From: Trichoplax sp. H2
Lineage: Eukaryota > Placozoa > Uniplacotomia > Trichoplacea
Direction of reading: 5' to 3'
DNA: 64,000 nt
NCBI GenBank assembly: GCA_003344405.1
Contig: NOWV01000184.1
Coordinates: 62,001 to 126,000 of the forward strand
Every line of letters begins with the position of its first letter. Within the stretch, counting starts at the first letter, position 1. The notes beneath the pieces were generated by a model that saw only the letters and a list, made by a program, of their open reading frames with translations, searched no databases and was not told the DNA's origin. Position numbers and translations under genes: made by a program. Shown in pieces: positions 24,327 to 37,600 of this stretch.

Positions 24327-26957
24327 AGGTTATTGGCTGGGATTCGACTACTTTATACTGTTTGTTCGAATAGGTCTAAAAATTGGTTGACAGTTAACCA
24401 ATAATAAATGTTTGGTTAACCGAGAAGTTATTTATACGCTGGTATAAATGCGTGCTAAGCATGCTAAATCAGCCATAATTTTTATTGAAGCTTTAACAAG
24501 ATTGTTAGGCTTATCCATACTTGTGAGGTTTGTACGACGTACTATTTTTCCAAAGTACTGCAGTATATAATGTAGAAATTAGACGACGTGGTAACAACGT
24601 ACTATACAATGCACATTTATGCAATGATTATATACCACCTATGGACTGAAACGAAGTAACACCTGGTGAAATGATAATCCGACCAAGGGGTAGTTAATTT
24701 GAATTGGCTACGAGTAGCATTATTGTTCTAATTATTATTATTATGTAAGCTTTTGAGCATATTAATTATGGACTAATTTGCGCTGCGAATCATGTCAAAA
24801 GGGACAATTACTTATTAAAGCGCTGCCAGCTCTGTCAGACGCAACTATCTTATCGAGAAATAGTGAAGCGAATTGCACAGTTTATATCATCGTTTCGTAT
24901 GGATGTACAGTACATATAGATAACGAAAAGTAAAAAATTTTTAGTTCGCTACATTGAATATTTACCGCTTTTGAAGTAGCGAAATTTTATAGTGCAAATT
25001 ATTCCATTGCTTTACATTCTTGTAATCAATGTCTACCCATCGTTAGATGATTTCAATAACTAGTTATAGGTGCTAATTGAATTCATTATATTGAAATTTT
25101 GTTATTATGTGTGCATTAATTTGTGCTAGATCTTATACGATGAGTGGACTGAGTTTTAGCTGCATTTATAAATCAATTCTTCATTACTATCTCGACTTGA
25201 AATAGAATAGTGAATGATGATAATTTTGAATTTACTCATCTACACTAATTCTGTATTTTAATAGTTCTGCGGCTCTTACGCTAAGGTTATATACGTATCC
25301 ATAGATGCTAAAATGTCGGTTTTAATTTTAATATATTTTGTAACCTACTCTAGTTATAAGTATGTACTCGTATAAGAGTAGATTTGAATACAATCCTCTA
25401 TTTATAGTACAGTACTGTAACATGGTATTAATCACCGTATTCTATATGTAAATTTATGAAATGTGACGACAGAATATTAAAATCACAACTCACGTATGGA
25501 CAGTATGGTATTCTCATGATAAATGTTGTATACGATTTTACGCAGGAAATCATGTATTGATAAGAAAAACGTTATTTTATGAATTGCTAATAATTTGCTG
25601 ATTTTACTTCGCTTTAAGCCTCTTCGTCTTGTACCAACAACACCTTTTTTGTTACTTTCTTAATAAGCTTAATGCCTTGTTTTCGATTGCGTAGTTAGTA
25701 CTACGGCTATGATGCAATAATTGCAAGTTTTGCCTGTACATAGTTGCAGATTATGGTTATAATCCTTACGAATTATCTATTCTCTATGGTCTTGATTGGC
25801 ACAATAAAAGTTAACATTTTCAGTGAGTTTAATACATATTAATGCATATTTTGCAGGCATGTCAGGTATTAATATGTCATCTCAATAGACATGGGTAAGG
25901 TTTGATATGATTAAAATATTTTTATTTAAAATTAAATGCAACATACTCGTATAAAGCACCTTCAGTTTGACGTTACATAAATTCCATGCAGTTCGATACA
26001 TGAGATAAATGTATACTGTACTTAAAGATGAATTTTTATACTGACAATGATGTAAATCGCTTTGTTCTTTACGCCTACATGAGCACCATAGAAAAGTTTG
26101 TTGATATTTGATCAGTTCTCCAGCTTCCTCAGTACAGTTGTAACATTAAATTTAGCCTTGATTTTATTAGCCTGATACCACGACTAATTAAGGATTTCTT
26201 TCTGTGCTCCGTGCATGCGCAAACTAGAACGAAAAAAAACCTTTCTTATAGCCCATAATTGTAGTAATTTTGGTAAATTGACTATATAAAAACATCCTAA
26301 TATTGATCGCAGTGGGCTACCTTCGCTGAAGGTTAAGCGCATTTAAATCTATACTGGCAACTGAAAAAGTTGTCAAGTTAAAACTCTTATTTCGGTTTCG
26401 ACGCATGAAATGCAGTCCGGCCTGGATTTTTTCTACTCTTTGATTAATCAATTTCTTTAGTAGCATAACTAGTAATGGCGGAGAAATTGGCTTTCGATAA
26501 GTATTTTCCCTCTTGGGTTTTGATTTATACCATCATGCTTTCATAATTGTGTAGCCAAGTAAATTTTTGTTTGGTTATGAAGATGATTAATGCAGCAGCC
26601 AGTAGTAATGTAGTGTGGTATACGAGAGGAGTTATGATAATCCTGGAGTTACGGAGCACACCGTTAGTATTGAAAAGGCTCTAAAATTTCGTAAGAGCGA
26701 TGGTAATTAGTTTAATGAATTATGGAGCATAAGTCGATACTGTAAATTCAGGAATGCCCAAATACTGATCTGAGCTTAGTGTATAATACAATAAAGGGAT
26801 CTTACACCCTTTAGTTAAGCCAACGAATTAACTACAAATGACACGATGAAAATCTATTTAAGCTACTACTTCGAATGATAGCAGTTCAGTGTATTCTCAA
26901 AAGATTCGGATTTGGTTTAGGCTGATTAGAGAAACCTCTTTGATTGCTACACTTTAG
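24327..26957. other. Intergenic region after LARP4
   Basis: It holds the LARP4 3' UTR, including AATAAA at 24403-24408, 77 nt past the stop and a plausible poly(A) signal. A few isolated CAGTACTGTA words occur near 25408. No exon chain was recognised. The right end may contain an unseen first exon for the candidate at 26958. Confidence 0.5.
24403..24408 (+). promoter_or_regulatory. Poly(A) signal AATAAA of LARP4
   Basis: It is the first AATAAA after the LARP4 stop, 77 nt downstream. The spacing is normal for animal genes; use is inferred. Confidence 0.5.
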
Positions 26958-27384
26958 AAAGTACTGTTTCTATTGCTACTGCGTAATTTTTTTGTTAACT
27001 GTAAATAACTTTTTTGTTTCCCCACTCAATCCGGACCGTTATCATTATCTATGGATACTATTAGATAAGAGTATAAAGGCTTTCTTAGAAACTGTTAATA
27101 GCTCATTAAATAATGAATCAGAAAATAACTTTAACGAGCACTTTGATGTTATCGACGAGTTCGTAATTAAGGCAAATAAAGTGACATTAAAGTCCGGTAA
27201 TAATGGAAGAGATAGGTTTCATAAAAGTGCCTTCTTAAATTCAAACGATTACACGATGACTAAAGATGACAAACTGCGATGTAGGTCAGCGATAGAGGTA
27301 CACGTTGAAGGGTGTGATAATTGTAATTTGAGGAGGGCCACTAGGAAAATCTACATTAATTTCGATGACGTAATGTTAGAATAA
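26958..27384 (+). CDS. Candidate secreted small protein exon, Cys-rich end (hypothetical)
   Basis: An open frame of about 140 codons runs to a TAA at 27382-27384. It has no ATG near its start: an in-frame TGA sits at 26941, and a TTTAG acceptor ends at 26957, so it is best read as a last or internal exon needing an upstream first exon that I could not find. The start (KYCFYCYCVIFLLTVNNFF) is hydrophobic and signal-peptide-like. The middle is hydrophilic with Asn/Glu/Lys and NSS/NES N-glycosylation sequons. Near the end is CRSAIEVHVEGCDNC, loosely like the first strand of cystine-knot growth factors, but the second half of such a fold is absent unless a donor at GAC|gtaatg (27369) leads to a further exon. 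Unrecognised; it could be a chance frame. Confidence 0.4.
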
Positions 27385-30283
27385 GCAAGACACTGCAATA
27401 GCTACGATAGGGAAAGAAATATCTTTGTAAACATTACTTAGCAAAATTATCTATGAATAATCTAGTTCCTGTATCTAAGAATTGCTAGTCCAAAGATGAA
27501 ATACCACCCTAAACCGATTCTAAAAATATTGACAGTATATTTAAAATGCGGAATCAATAATGGCAAATCTGTAAGTTAGAAAGAGGTGCAATGCAGAGCA
27601 TGTTTGAAAGTATTGACAAGATTCTATGCAAAGAATCAATGATGAATTGATAAGTATTAATCAGAATGAGTTCTTTCCCGTTGAATTATAGAATTGTGTA
27701 GAGAATGGATTTTTGACCCCTAGGGTTTGCAATCCACTGAATCAAAGTTTGAGTTTTTAAAATAAAATAGAAGTATACGGTTTCATCATACCAGCCATCA
27801 TCCTTAATCAATGACTATATTAAGCATAATCGACTATTTTATGTCACACAATGCTTACTTCAAATAGGTACTACTGAAAAGAAAGATTTAAAATTTAGTA
27901 GTCTCTGCTTCAAATCACAGTAGATTTTTCAACACGCATTACCCTTGTAATTAGCTGAAAATCACAACAGATTGCTTTATAATATGTTAGTCGAAAGGGA
28001 TACGAACTTTCCTAAATTAGAGTCTACGATCCCGACGATGGTACAAAAGTAAAAAAGTACATTTTGTCTAACTAATAGTTCTCTAGTAAATTAACATTCT
28101 TGTCGCTTCTGTATTACAAGATAGGATAAAATGTTGGCTTAGATCTAATCACAAGACTATAGGGATAACATCTTACAAAAACACGCCATTACTAGATATC
28201 TTTCAAGAAATTCATTTATTTCATTAATCTATTAATCGCTTGGAATAGTTCTATGCCTTAGTATCTAGAATGGCATTAATATCGTGATTGCAACGTCGAA
28301 TTAGATCAAAAGAAATATCGTAGTGTATCAATAGCAATCTTTAAGAATCTAAATAGGCCGATAAACCGGAATATAATAGCTCAGACATTACAAGACTTGA
28401 TTTATTATTGTCGGCATTACTATTTCGTTAACGGCATGATGAAAGAAATCTTCAAGATTAAACTTAACACCTTTTCTAACGCATTGTTGTTGCTACATCA
28501 GCCTATTAACTGATTATGTATAACTTTCGAGCAGCCATTATTAACTAATTCAATTTAGATGTCGAGGTGAAGTTATATTTTAACACATCAATCACAAAAT
28601 CTAAATCAAAATTACAGCTATTGATTTAAATGATTAATGGAATGGTCACTATGACAATGAGTAAATTGAAATGTTATTTAAACATCTATCAGTCGTTTTT
28701 ATCTATTGATAATATATTATTATCACGATCACGTCGAATCAGCTATTAATTTATGTTATTAAATCACATCAATGCATGTTATTTGATTAATTTGATTTAT
28801 AGTCCTTAATGATATGCAAAGTTGTCATAATTAAAATTTCTTTCTAACTGTAAGGCATACTTCCTATTGATAGTCTACTACATCAACAAGAACCATAGGA
28901 TTATTCATATTTATTTATCTACCTGAATTATTTTAATCGTATCACTAGATGATATGCCCGAATAAGGAAAAGGGAGAAAGAAGTTAGTAATAAATTATCC
29001 ATCGGTTAGCAATTAATGCAACAAAAAAGTTTCTGCTACTCTTCTTAACTTAATATCAAAATAATTCGCTTGAAAAATTAGAAAAAGATATTGCTAGACA
29101 ATGCAGTAATGGATCCTAAAAATGAGTTAATTACTTGACTGGATTACTTAGTAGTATGATAAGATATAAATAATCCCAAAGATAAGAACATGTTGTTAAT
29201 AAATAGAAAATTGTTTGATTATTACTAACGGTACATCAATTAGCTAACTTACCTTGACTTGATGTTCCATTCAATCTATAGGTTCTACTGATTTCAGTTA
29301 TCTTTAAATACATAAATAAACACTTATTCAACTTTACTAAACAATAAGTTGAAATAATCAATAGATTTGATCGGAGTATAATAATTTATTGTTTACTTTT
29401 TTATAGCCAATCTGAAGCAAGAAATGGCTATTTAGCCACTACCTTCTTCTTTATCAATTGCAATTTGATGAGTTGTACGTTCCTTGTAGCTTTGACGATA
29501 GTAATTAATACAAGGCTAATTGGCGTTATAACAATTGCTTTTGTAAGTGTTTAATTATAACAAACTATTCTGAGGTTAGCTATAAAACACCGTTGTTAGC
29601 GTTGATTGATAATCGCATCTAAAGACCACATCAACAGTGAGGTATGGTTATCATTATGACATCTTAAGCGCTGAAAAAGTATCGCTATTAATTAACTTAC
29701 TTTAAATTATTCATGAAGTGTGCTCAACGTCTTGAATATAGTGCAACAGGTTTCCATTGGGGTGGATTATCATCCGAAAGTGCAGTCACGAAAATTTTTT
29801 ATTAAAAACTCAATCATTGTTTAACAAACACCAGTGATATTTTGTCTAGTTAAGTAGATCAAATTAGTAATTAAAGTCGCTTATCTAATTGCTAACAACG
29901 ATCAAGGCAAGAACCTGTAAAAGGAAAGCTATGCTATAATTGCATGTCGCGTATTTATGTCTAGGTTTGTAATCATGAAAATCAGTCTCTTTCCTCTGTT
30001 GTTAGCATTTATTACCTCGAATCTATTATTTTTAAACGGTTATCTTACTTAATCTGTACTTCGTTTGTTTCTATATTTTAACCAACGCTAAATATTGATT
30101 TGTTTATACTAAAGGAGCCTATACAAAAAAAAAACAATTTTTAACGATAGTAAAGTGAATATAAGAAGTTAATCGTATTCGATATATAAGATTACTTTCG
30201 ATCATAATCTAACTATTAATAATTAAGATATATCATTGATAAATGGTTATTAATAACGTCAACAGAGAAAATTATATAGTATA
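27385..30283. other. Intergenic region upstream of WDR86
   Basis: AT-rich, with no exon chain recognised on either strand. Its right end must hold the WDR86 promoter and 5' UTR; a 9-A run at 30126-30134 and surrounding A/T-rich sequence precede the ATG. Confidence 0.5.
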
Positions 30284-32385
30284 ATGGGCAATAAAGTCAG
30301 CAGTAGTCACCGCAAGTATAAAAGTCAAGACGTATTCGACGCCCACGGTGGCGGTATTAACGCCATGGAATTGAATTACAATCATAAATATTTAGTCACA
30401 GCATCGGAGGATCGAACAGTTCGTGTCTGGTCAACTTTAACTGCCGATTTACATTTAATCTTGGAAGGCCATGAGCATTATGTTAGTTGCATTTACTTAC
30501 ACGGCAATTATATCTTAACTGGTTCAGCCGATTCATTAATACACAAATGGAATATCGATACTGGTGAATGCGTTACAACTTTAGTTGGCCATGCTGCCTT
30601 AATTAACGAAATTATATGTTGGAATGATTGGATATTTTCTACCTCTTACGATAGCACTATACGTTGCTGGCATTTTATAGATGGCTCGTGTGAATTTGTT
30701 CTGCAAGGCCATACGAGAAGTGTTGATCCTATTGTTATAGTCCCAAATATAGTAATAGATTCCCGTAGCCTTGATCTATTGGCTACTCGTATGCTTATTA
30801 CTGGATCGGCGGATAAAACTGCTAAATTATGGGATTTACAGGCAGCCCAAGAAGTCGTTACCTATCAAGGTCATAAAGCAGCAATAATTTGCTTAACTGT
30901 AGATCATAATAACAAGTACTTGTATACTGGCTCATCGGATGCTACATTACGATCTTGGGAAATATATACGGGACAGCCAATTACCGTTTTCAAAGGGCAC
31001 GTTGCATCCATTACATGTGTCAAGGTAAAATTAAATATCCATCATTAAAATAATAAGTATTGAAATATGGTAAGGTGTATAGAGTAGATTGATCGTTGAC
31101 GGTTTCTGAATATATCTAGTAAAATCTACTTCTTGTAAATAGAGGTAACATTGATAGGAGCCTATTATTGCGTTTATTTTTAAAATTTTTAATTAATAAT
31201 TATGTTGCTATATAGATGATAAACAACTTTCTATTTACTGGTAGCGCTGATCATACAACTCGATGCTGGCTAAGCAACACTGGATCTTGCCATAAAGTCT
31301 ATAATGGACATACACACAAAATTTCATGCCTTGATGTAGATAGAAATATTCGTAAGTTTCGATACGATAATTTCACAGCTTCAGATAGAAACATTTAAAA
31401 TACTCGATGTGATCCTGTGAATTAAAATCAGTATTTATATAGCAAATCGTTCTATATATTATAACGTTCTTTGACCGAAAAATTTACGAAAAATTTTATA
31501 AATTCTTTTATTTAATGAACTGCACAAAATTTATCAGTTCTCACTAATAGCTAATAACAATTGATATTTTAAACTATTATATTCATTACCGCATGACTTT
31601 TAAGCTAGCATCATCATCAACGAATAAATCAATTAATTCACGTAGTGTTACTATAACGGAATTAAACAAAAGAAAACTAGAACTTGATATATGATTATAA
31701 TCATCTATTTACGTGTATAAAGTTTCTTTTTCACAATTCAAATTTCTAAAATATTTCATTTGCTGCTATTATTTGCTACTTAAGTCTTCACTGGCTCTGC
31801 CGATAATACCATTCGTGCTTATGATATTGATTCCGGACGAGTTATTGGCATATTAAAAGGACATTTATATGCCGTAAAATGTCTTAAGGTAAAATTATAA
31901 TATTACCTAACTAAACTAACGACATGCTAAAACACAAAGATATGTAGCAATTATTTATTGCGGCTGATGTTGGACATCAAATTTGATTCATTATCTTCTT
32001 AGTATGCCTTAAAAAAGAAACAGGAGTAAGGAAATATTATTAGTATTATTAGTATTAGCATTACTATTATTGGTATTATTAATTATGAGGTAACGTTAAA
32101 CTAAAAAATAAAGCTTTATGCAGTATATTTCGAAAATTCATAATAATTCATCATTATCATATGATTTCTAAGGCTCTCATCAATAATTTGAGGCAAAGTT
32201 ACCATACCTCGATCGTTTATTTAAGGCATTTGAAATAGCTCTAGGAATGTTCCAAGTATGTTTCTAATACATATTCATAATACTATTTTCTGATTGTATA
32301 GATCTATAACAATACTTTATACAGTGCATCTGAGGATGGAAGTATACGATCTTGGAATATTCGAAAATTAAATTCTTATCGATAA
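30284..32385 (+). CDS. WDR86: WD-repeat protein 86 (WDR86), complete
   Basis: Four exons (30284-31024, 31216-31351, 31785-31888, 32302-32385) join in phase to 354 residues; human WDR86 is about 376. Eight WD40 repeats are readable, each starting near GH or HGGG and ending in W-D-type dipeptides: VRVWS, IHKWN, IRCWH, AKLWD, LRSWE, TRCWL, IRAYD, IRSWN. They should form one beta-propeller. Diagnostic stretches such as FSTSYDSTIRCW and LFTGSADNTIRAYD follow the vertebrate protein. The N-terminus MGNKVSSS fits the N-myristoylation pattern (Gly2, Ser6), and the human protein also begins MGGGGS, so membrane association is plausible but inferred. Molecular function of the family is poorly known. Its 3' end faces that of the coiled-coil gene at 34625. 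Confidence 0.92.
32036..32088. repeat. Interrupted TTA/TTAGTA microsatellite
   Basis: Imperfect ATTAGT/ATTATT units inside the last intron of WDR86. No coding role. Confidence 0.7.
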
Positions 32386-34624
32386 CTATAACCTTGATAG
32401 CTGCAAAACTATTATCATTATTTTTGCAAGATTAAATTCACATAAAAAAACCTTCCTCAATTAATGGTGTAGGAATTGATTAAAGAGTTCATTTAAATAT
32501 TTCTGACTGAGATTATTTAATATATTTGTTAAGGACTTAAAACACAATTCATCCGACTTTAATTATAATCATTTAATTATTTATGCAGGTTATAAACCTT
32601 TTTCAATGATGTTAGTTGCATAGCGCTAATGAATAATTGATGTAATACCGATATCAGAAATTGTTATAATATACTATTTCAATATAGATACCGTAGCATA
32701 GCAAATAATTGAATACCATTTAATATAACATTAAGATTTTGATTGCACAATTTATAATATTATAGACTACGCTAGTAGTCTATGGTTCATTCTATTATAA
32801 TTGCCCAAATGAAAAAGATATTTATAAGCAGAAATATATTTAGATATCTATCTTCAGGCAAATCATTTTGTAAACTCATAATGAGCTTGTAATGACTAGT
32901 TTACTTGTTTTAATGGTATCATTTAATTAAAATAAAATGATATTTTTTTAGATGTAGGTACAATATCCGTTCTATCCATGCTGATTTCGATTTTTATTAG
33001 CATACGTATACAGATTAATAGCTACGGTACTAATGCATTCATATTTTCAAGTTGTAATGATATACCCTAAATAAAATCAAAATGACTCATATTTTTATAA
33101 AGCTATTATTAGTCTTAAATTCTACCTTGCAGCTTCGATTACTATTCAAGTCATGCATAGCATGAATATATTGTTTATTATGCATTACTTATTCAAATAT
33201 ATCATAAAATTAGAAGTCCTTAATGATAATTCACTGCTAGTTGTACTGAATTCGTGAGTAATTAGTTATCCAAAAACTAGCTTCAAAATCTATATATTGG
33301 TAGAACTTTCTATCGATATGTAGATCAAATATGATATGTTACCGTACTATTTTATTTTCAAAATCGAATTCTTTTAGTCTTCATTCAATTACGGGGTTAA
33401 AATTTGTACTGCAAAAGTTATCTGTTCATAGGTACCAAGAGCGAGTTCATTGAAGATTAATTAATAGAAAGTCACATAATAAAATTTATTCTTTCAAATT
33501 TGTCATAAAGAGGAAGCAAAATATGTTAAAATATAAATATTCATCTAAAAATATCGCATCTTCAACATATGCCTCAACACATATGCCTTATTCATCAGTA
33601 ATCTAGGATTACTTCGAAAAAATCGGTTGTTTGACAAAATAAATTCGCTAGTGAAAAAACACTGCAAGTGTTTGAATACGTTATAAACAGTTCCAACACA
33701 AATATAAACAGCACGAATAGAGTGAGGCAAGAATGAAATCATTTCAAATAATAAGCTTTCGATACTACGGGATATTATAAATTAAAAAACTTGATATAGC
33801 AATCTGCATTATTTGTTTAAAGAATTTTTAGTGTATCTCATATTTCAAAGTTAACTTTACATTATGAAAACAGTCTTCGCTGATCGAATAAAAATATAAC
33901 AGGGACAGCAAGCAAAACTTACTAACAAAAAATTTTACTTTTAAGGCAATTTTGAACTTGTGAAGCTATATCGCCTTTAAAATTATGCTGTAACTTGGAT
34001 ATAAAAAATGAGTATTATACATATAGAAAAAATTTAAGTTTTACCGGATTAAAACAGAGTTATTAGTAATAAATTCATTCAGAATGAAACTAATTCTAGC
34101 TGACACTTTAACATCCATGATATGAATGAATGAATAAGAAACCATCTTGAAATGCTACATAAAGCCGATTTTACCAGCTCATTTAAAAGAATGATAAGTT
34201 TTCTAGGCTAAACAATGTAAGCTATAAATATCTACTCTAATTGCTGAAAACAATTTCTATCGTGTAGAAAATTTTAGTGATTAATCATTATATATAGCTA
34301 AAGCATGATCGTGGTAGGATATATTCATTTATGCGATTGGAAAGCCATCTAATAGAAATCTATTCTAGATAATTAAGCTCTATATAATCTGCATTTACTA
34401 TTTAGATATCAAAAAAAGTCTGTAATGAAGGAACAATTTCCAATTTCTATCTATAACTTGAACGATCTCTTATTTCGATTGAGTAATAGCTGAACTGAGG
34501 CATTGCTAACATAAGATCTCGGATTGCCTTTAATTTCTTATAAACTATTATGGACGTATTGGTACTATCGGTCTACTGGAATATCAGTATTTAAATATTA
34601 CGCATGTAGCCATCATCATGGCTA
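32386..34624. other. Intergenic region between convergent WDR86 and coiled-coil genes
   Basis: Contains the two 3' UTRs. No exon-like chain or structured RNA was recognised. The only longish open frame, on the minus strand near 33545-33742, has no family similarity. Confidence 0.55.
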
Positions 34625-37600
34625 TCACGAACTATCTGGTTTTAAAACCGAAACTTGCAGTGACGGTCTACGTGCTTTTCTCCTTAAAGTAGCAGGTATA
34701 GGAGAACCTGCAGACTGTATATTTCTTGCTCCGGTTGATGACGATTTCAATGGACTATCATAGCTAGCCGCAGTTTCTGATCTATAGGGTGCGTCGCTAT
34801 CACTGTCCTCACTTAGAGCAATCGATTCTTGAAGTTTCGACGTTGATTTCATTTTTGCTTTAAAAACAGAGATCTGCTGTTCTAATGGAGTAACTGGCAT
34901 ACTACTGCGTCTTCTGCGTGACTGTTTAGCTGCTTTTGCTACACTAGGATCTTTTTTCGTGTCTTGGCTAACCAGACTAAGAGCGGCCTTATTTCTGGCA
35001 TGGATAACAGCCTAAGATAGAAAAAATATCAGTAATAGTTTATCAAAGATTTGCCATTTAGTAAATTATCCATCTGCAGTATAATATAGCGATTCTCAAA
35101 CTATTAAACACACATTTTAATTTTACTATTTCTTAAATCTAAACCCATCGCTTTTGCAATTTAGACTCTATCTACAGGATTTATTGTCAACAACCTGCCT
35201 TTAATAACTCAAATTTTAGCAATTACGCCAGTACTATAGTATATGAAAAATAACTATTGATGTGCTCTGAATATGTTTAAATTATGTCAGTAGGATTGAA
35301 ATTTAGATTATTTCCTACATTTAAAACATAACTATCTAAAATGCGGTGGACATGAGGCAAATTATTCTTTAGCATTTTTAAAAACTAGTTTGCGTTTAGC
35401 AACATCTAACATAACTTACAACATCCCTACCAAATAATTGATTAATTGTATTTACCTGCAGAGTTTTTCGAGCATAACTTCGACTTGTTTCCTATAAATA
35501 TTTTTACGAAATAAATAAATTACTTTTAAATTTCTAGACGATACATTTCAATAAAGTACTATGATACTGAAGGGTTGATCAAGATATCGCGATAATCATT
35601 AACCTGCTTCTGTTCACTATCGGTTTTAAGACGAACTAATTCATCGCACTTTTCCATCAAACGTTTTCTGAAATCGAAATAACAACATGATTAATCCTTT
35701 AGCTAAGCAATCGATTTCTAGAGTAAAACTACGATAGTAGTAATTTGCGAGATATAAATCGATAAATCGTATATCTAAATTCGCGATATGTATTCTTAAT
35801 TACCGAACTAAGGTATTGTCGGCCATTAACGTGTGAATCTTCTGTTTAAATTTCTCTTCAACCTCAATTACCTAAAGATAGGAATATAAAGTATTATTAA
35901 AATATCTATAAGACCATAACGAAATACTATTACTTCGATGGAGTATCGTAGCCGGTGAAACTCTGCTAAGAAGATAAGCTACTATAAATTTTCTTCTGAG
36001 ACAAATTGTTTTTTGGTTAAAGATTTATGATCGTACTTTTTTCGAAAAGTCTTTCAGTTTATACTTAACTATGATATCCTTGCATGGGAAGTTTATTTAA
36101 TAAGACAGTAATTTATGAGATTACTATTGAAAGTTATAGCATTAATGGAGATGTGTAGTAAAGCTACTCGATTAATGTAAGAGGGCTATGAGTTAAGTAT
36201 GACTTCAAAAGCGATAAAGAATCTGTTCAAAGACTTCGAATTTTCATAACTGTCAAAACAGACCTTTTCTTGAAAATTATCTTCGTAGCCTTTTAACTTA
36301 GTCCTCTATTAATAGAATATGAAAAGTTGGATTTGACATTGTAGTTATATGTTAGATTTTCTATGAAGAGATTGAACTTTTATAAAATAATTTCTACGTA
36401 TCTCTTTCTCTTTCCTATACTTACCGATTCAACTACTTGACTTCGTAGCTTAAAAATTTGATCCTCAGCTTCCCGTAATTTACTATGTAATTTGAGGCCT
36501 TCATTTTCAGTATCCTTTATAAAACAAGAGATTTAAATTTCTTGTAGCATACGTTGTTACACCATGATGTTTTCTATAATGCTAATCCATGCTATTTTAA
36601 GCTACAATTCTATATATAAATTGGATGGATATGTAAAGCCAAACTCCTTACTACTATCAACGTTTAATAAAACTTGCCTCCAGTTTTAACTTTGTGGTTC
36701 GCAGTTCTTCCATAACAGCGGTTGCTTTTGCAAACTTTCGAAAAAGTGCCTGTATACCATTTGAAAACGGAACAAAATTAAAAACAAGCCGTTAAGAATA
36801 AGAAGTTGTCTATGGTATGGTAAAACTAGTAACTACCGGTATGCAATAATTAACCAATAATTACCTCTAATTCAGCCTTATGATCATGGCGAACTGCTTC
36901 TAACTCCATTTTACCCTGTCTAGCTAAAGTTGCTAGCTCAGTTCGTTTCTCTTTTGTCAGTTCTTCCTCTATAGGGTTATAGTAAAATTATTAAACTACC
37001 GTATTAAATTATATGATTCTTAATTGAGATTTGAAGACTGTATAAAAGCGATTTAGGGACGACATCCTTGGCATTATGAACTTGCTGGTTATAGTTTTAT
37101 GATTAAAAATTTACTTTGTCTGGCCAGTTCTCGTTCCACTGTTTGCCGTTCATGCTGTTTTAATTCAATCTATTAAAAGTAGATATTAAAAGCGAATGAA
37201 TTTAGCACCGGTAAACTATACTTTTGATATCAGTCAATAAAGGGACTGTCAGGTCATTATTATCCGATTTCCTAAATCAAATATAATAAATGCATTTAAA
37301 AATCTAATAGTACCTCTCTCTTTGTCCACTTCTCATCCATTTCTATCGATATTTGTGTCTAATTAAAAATTCACAATCCGATTGTTAAACTACGACCCTT
37401 TTGCTATGGATTATAGAATTATACTTTAGCAAGAAATAATTAGCTACTGACTTGTACTCGTATTTATGACATTTTATTCTAATCTACCTTGTAGCTGTCA
37501 AAAGCAGCTTGCAGGAATTGCCGTTCACTTTTAATACTTTCTAAAAGTTATAAAACAAAGGTAATTTGTAAACACAAATCGGTGTTATTCGATCTCTGTT

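Noticed and set aside
34524-34763. Plus-strand open frame of 79 codons
   Set aside because: It overlaps the last exon of the minus-strand coiled-coil gene in antisense and has no support of its own.
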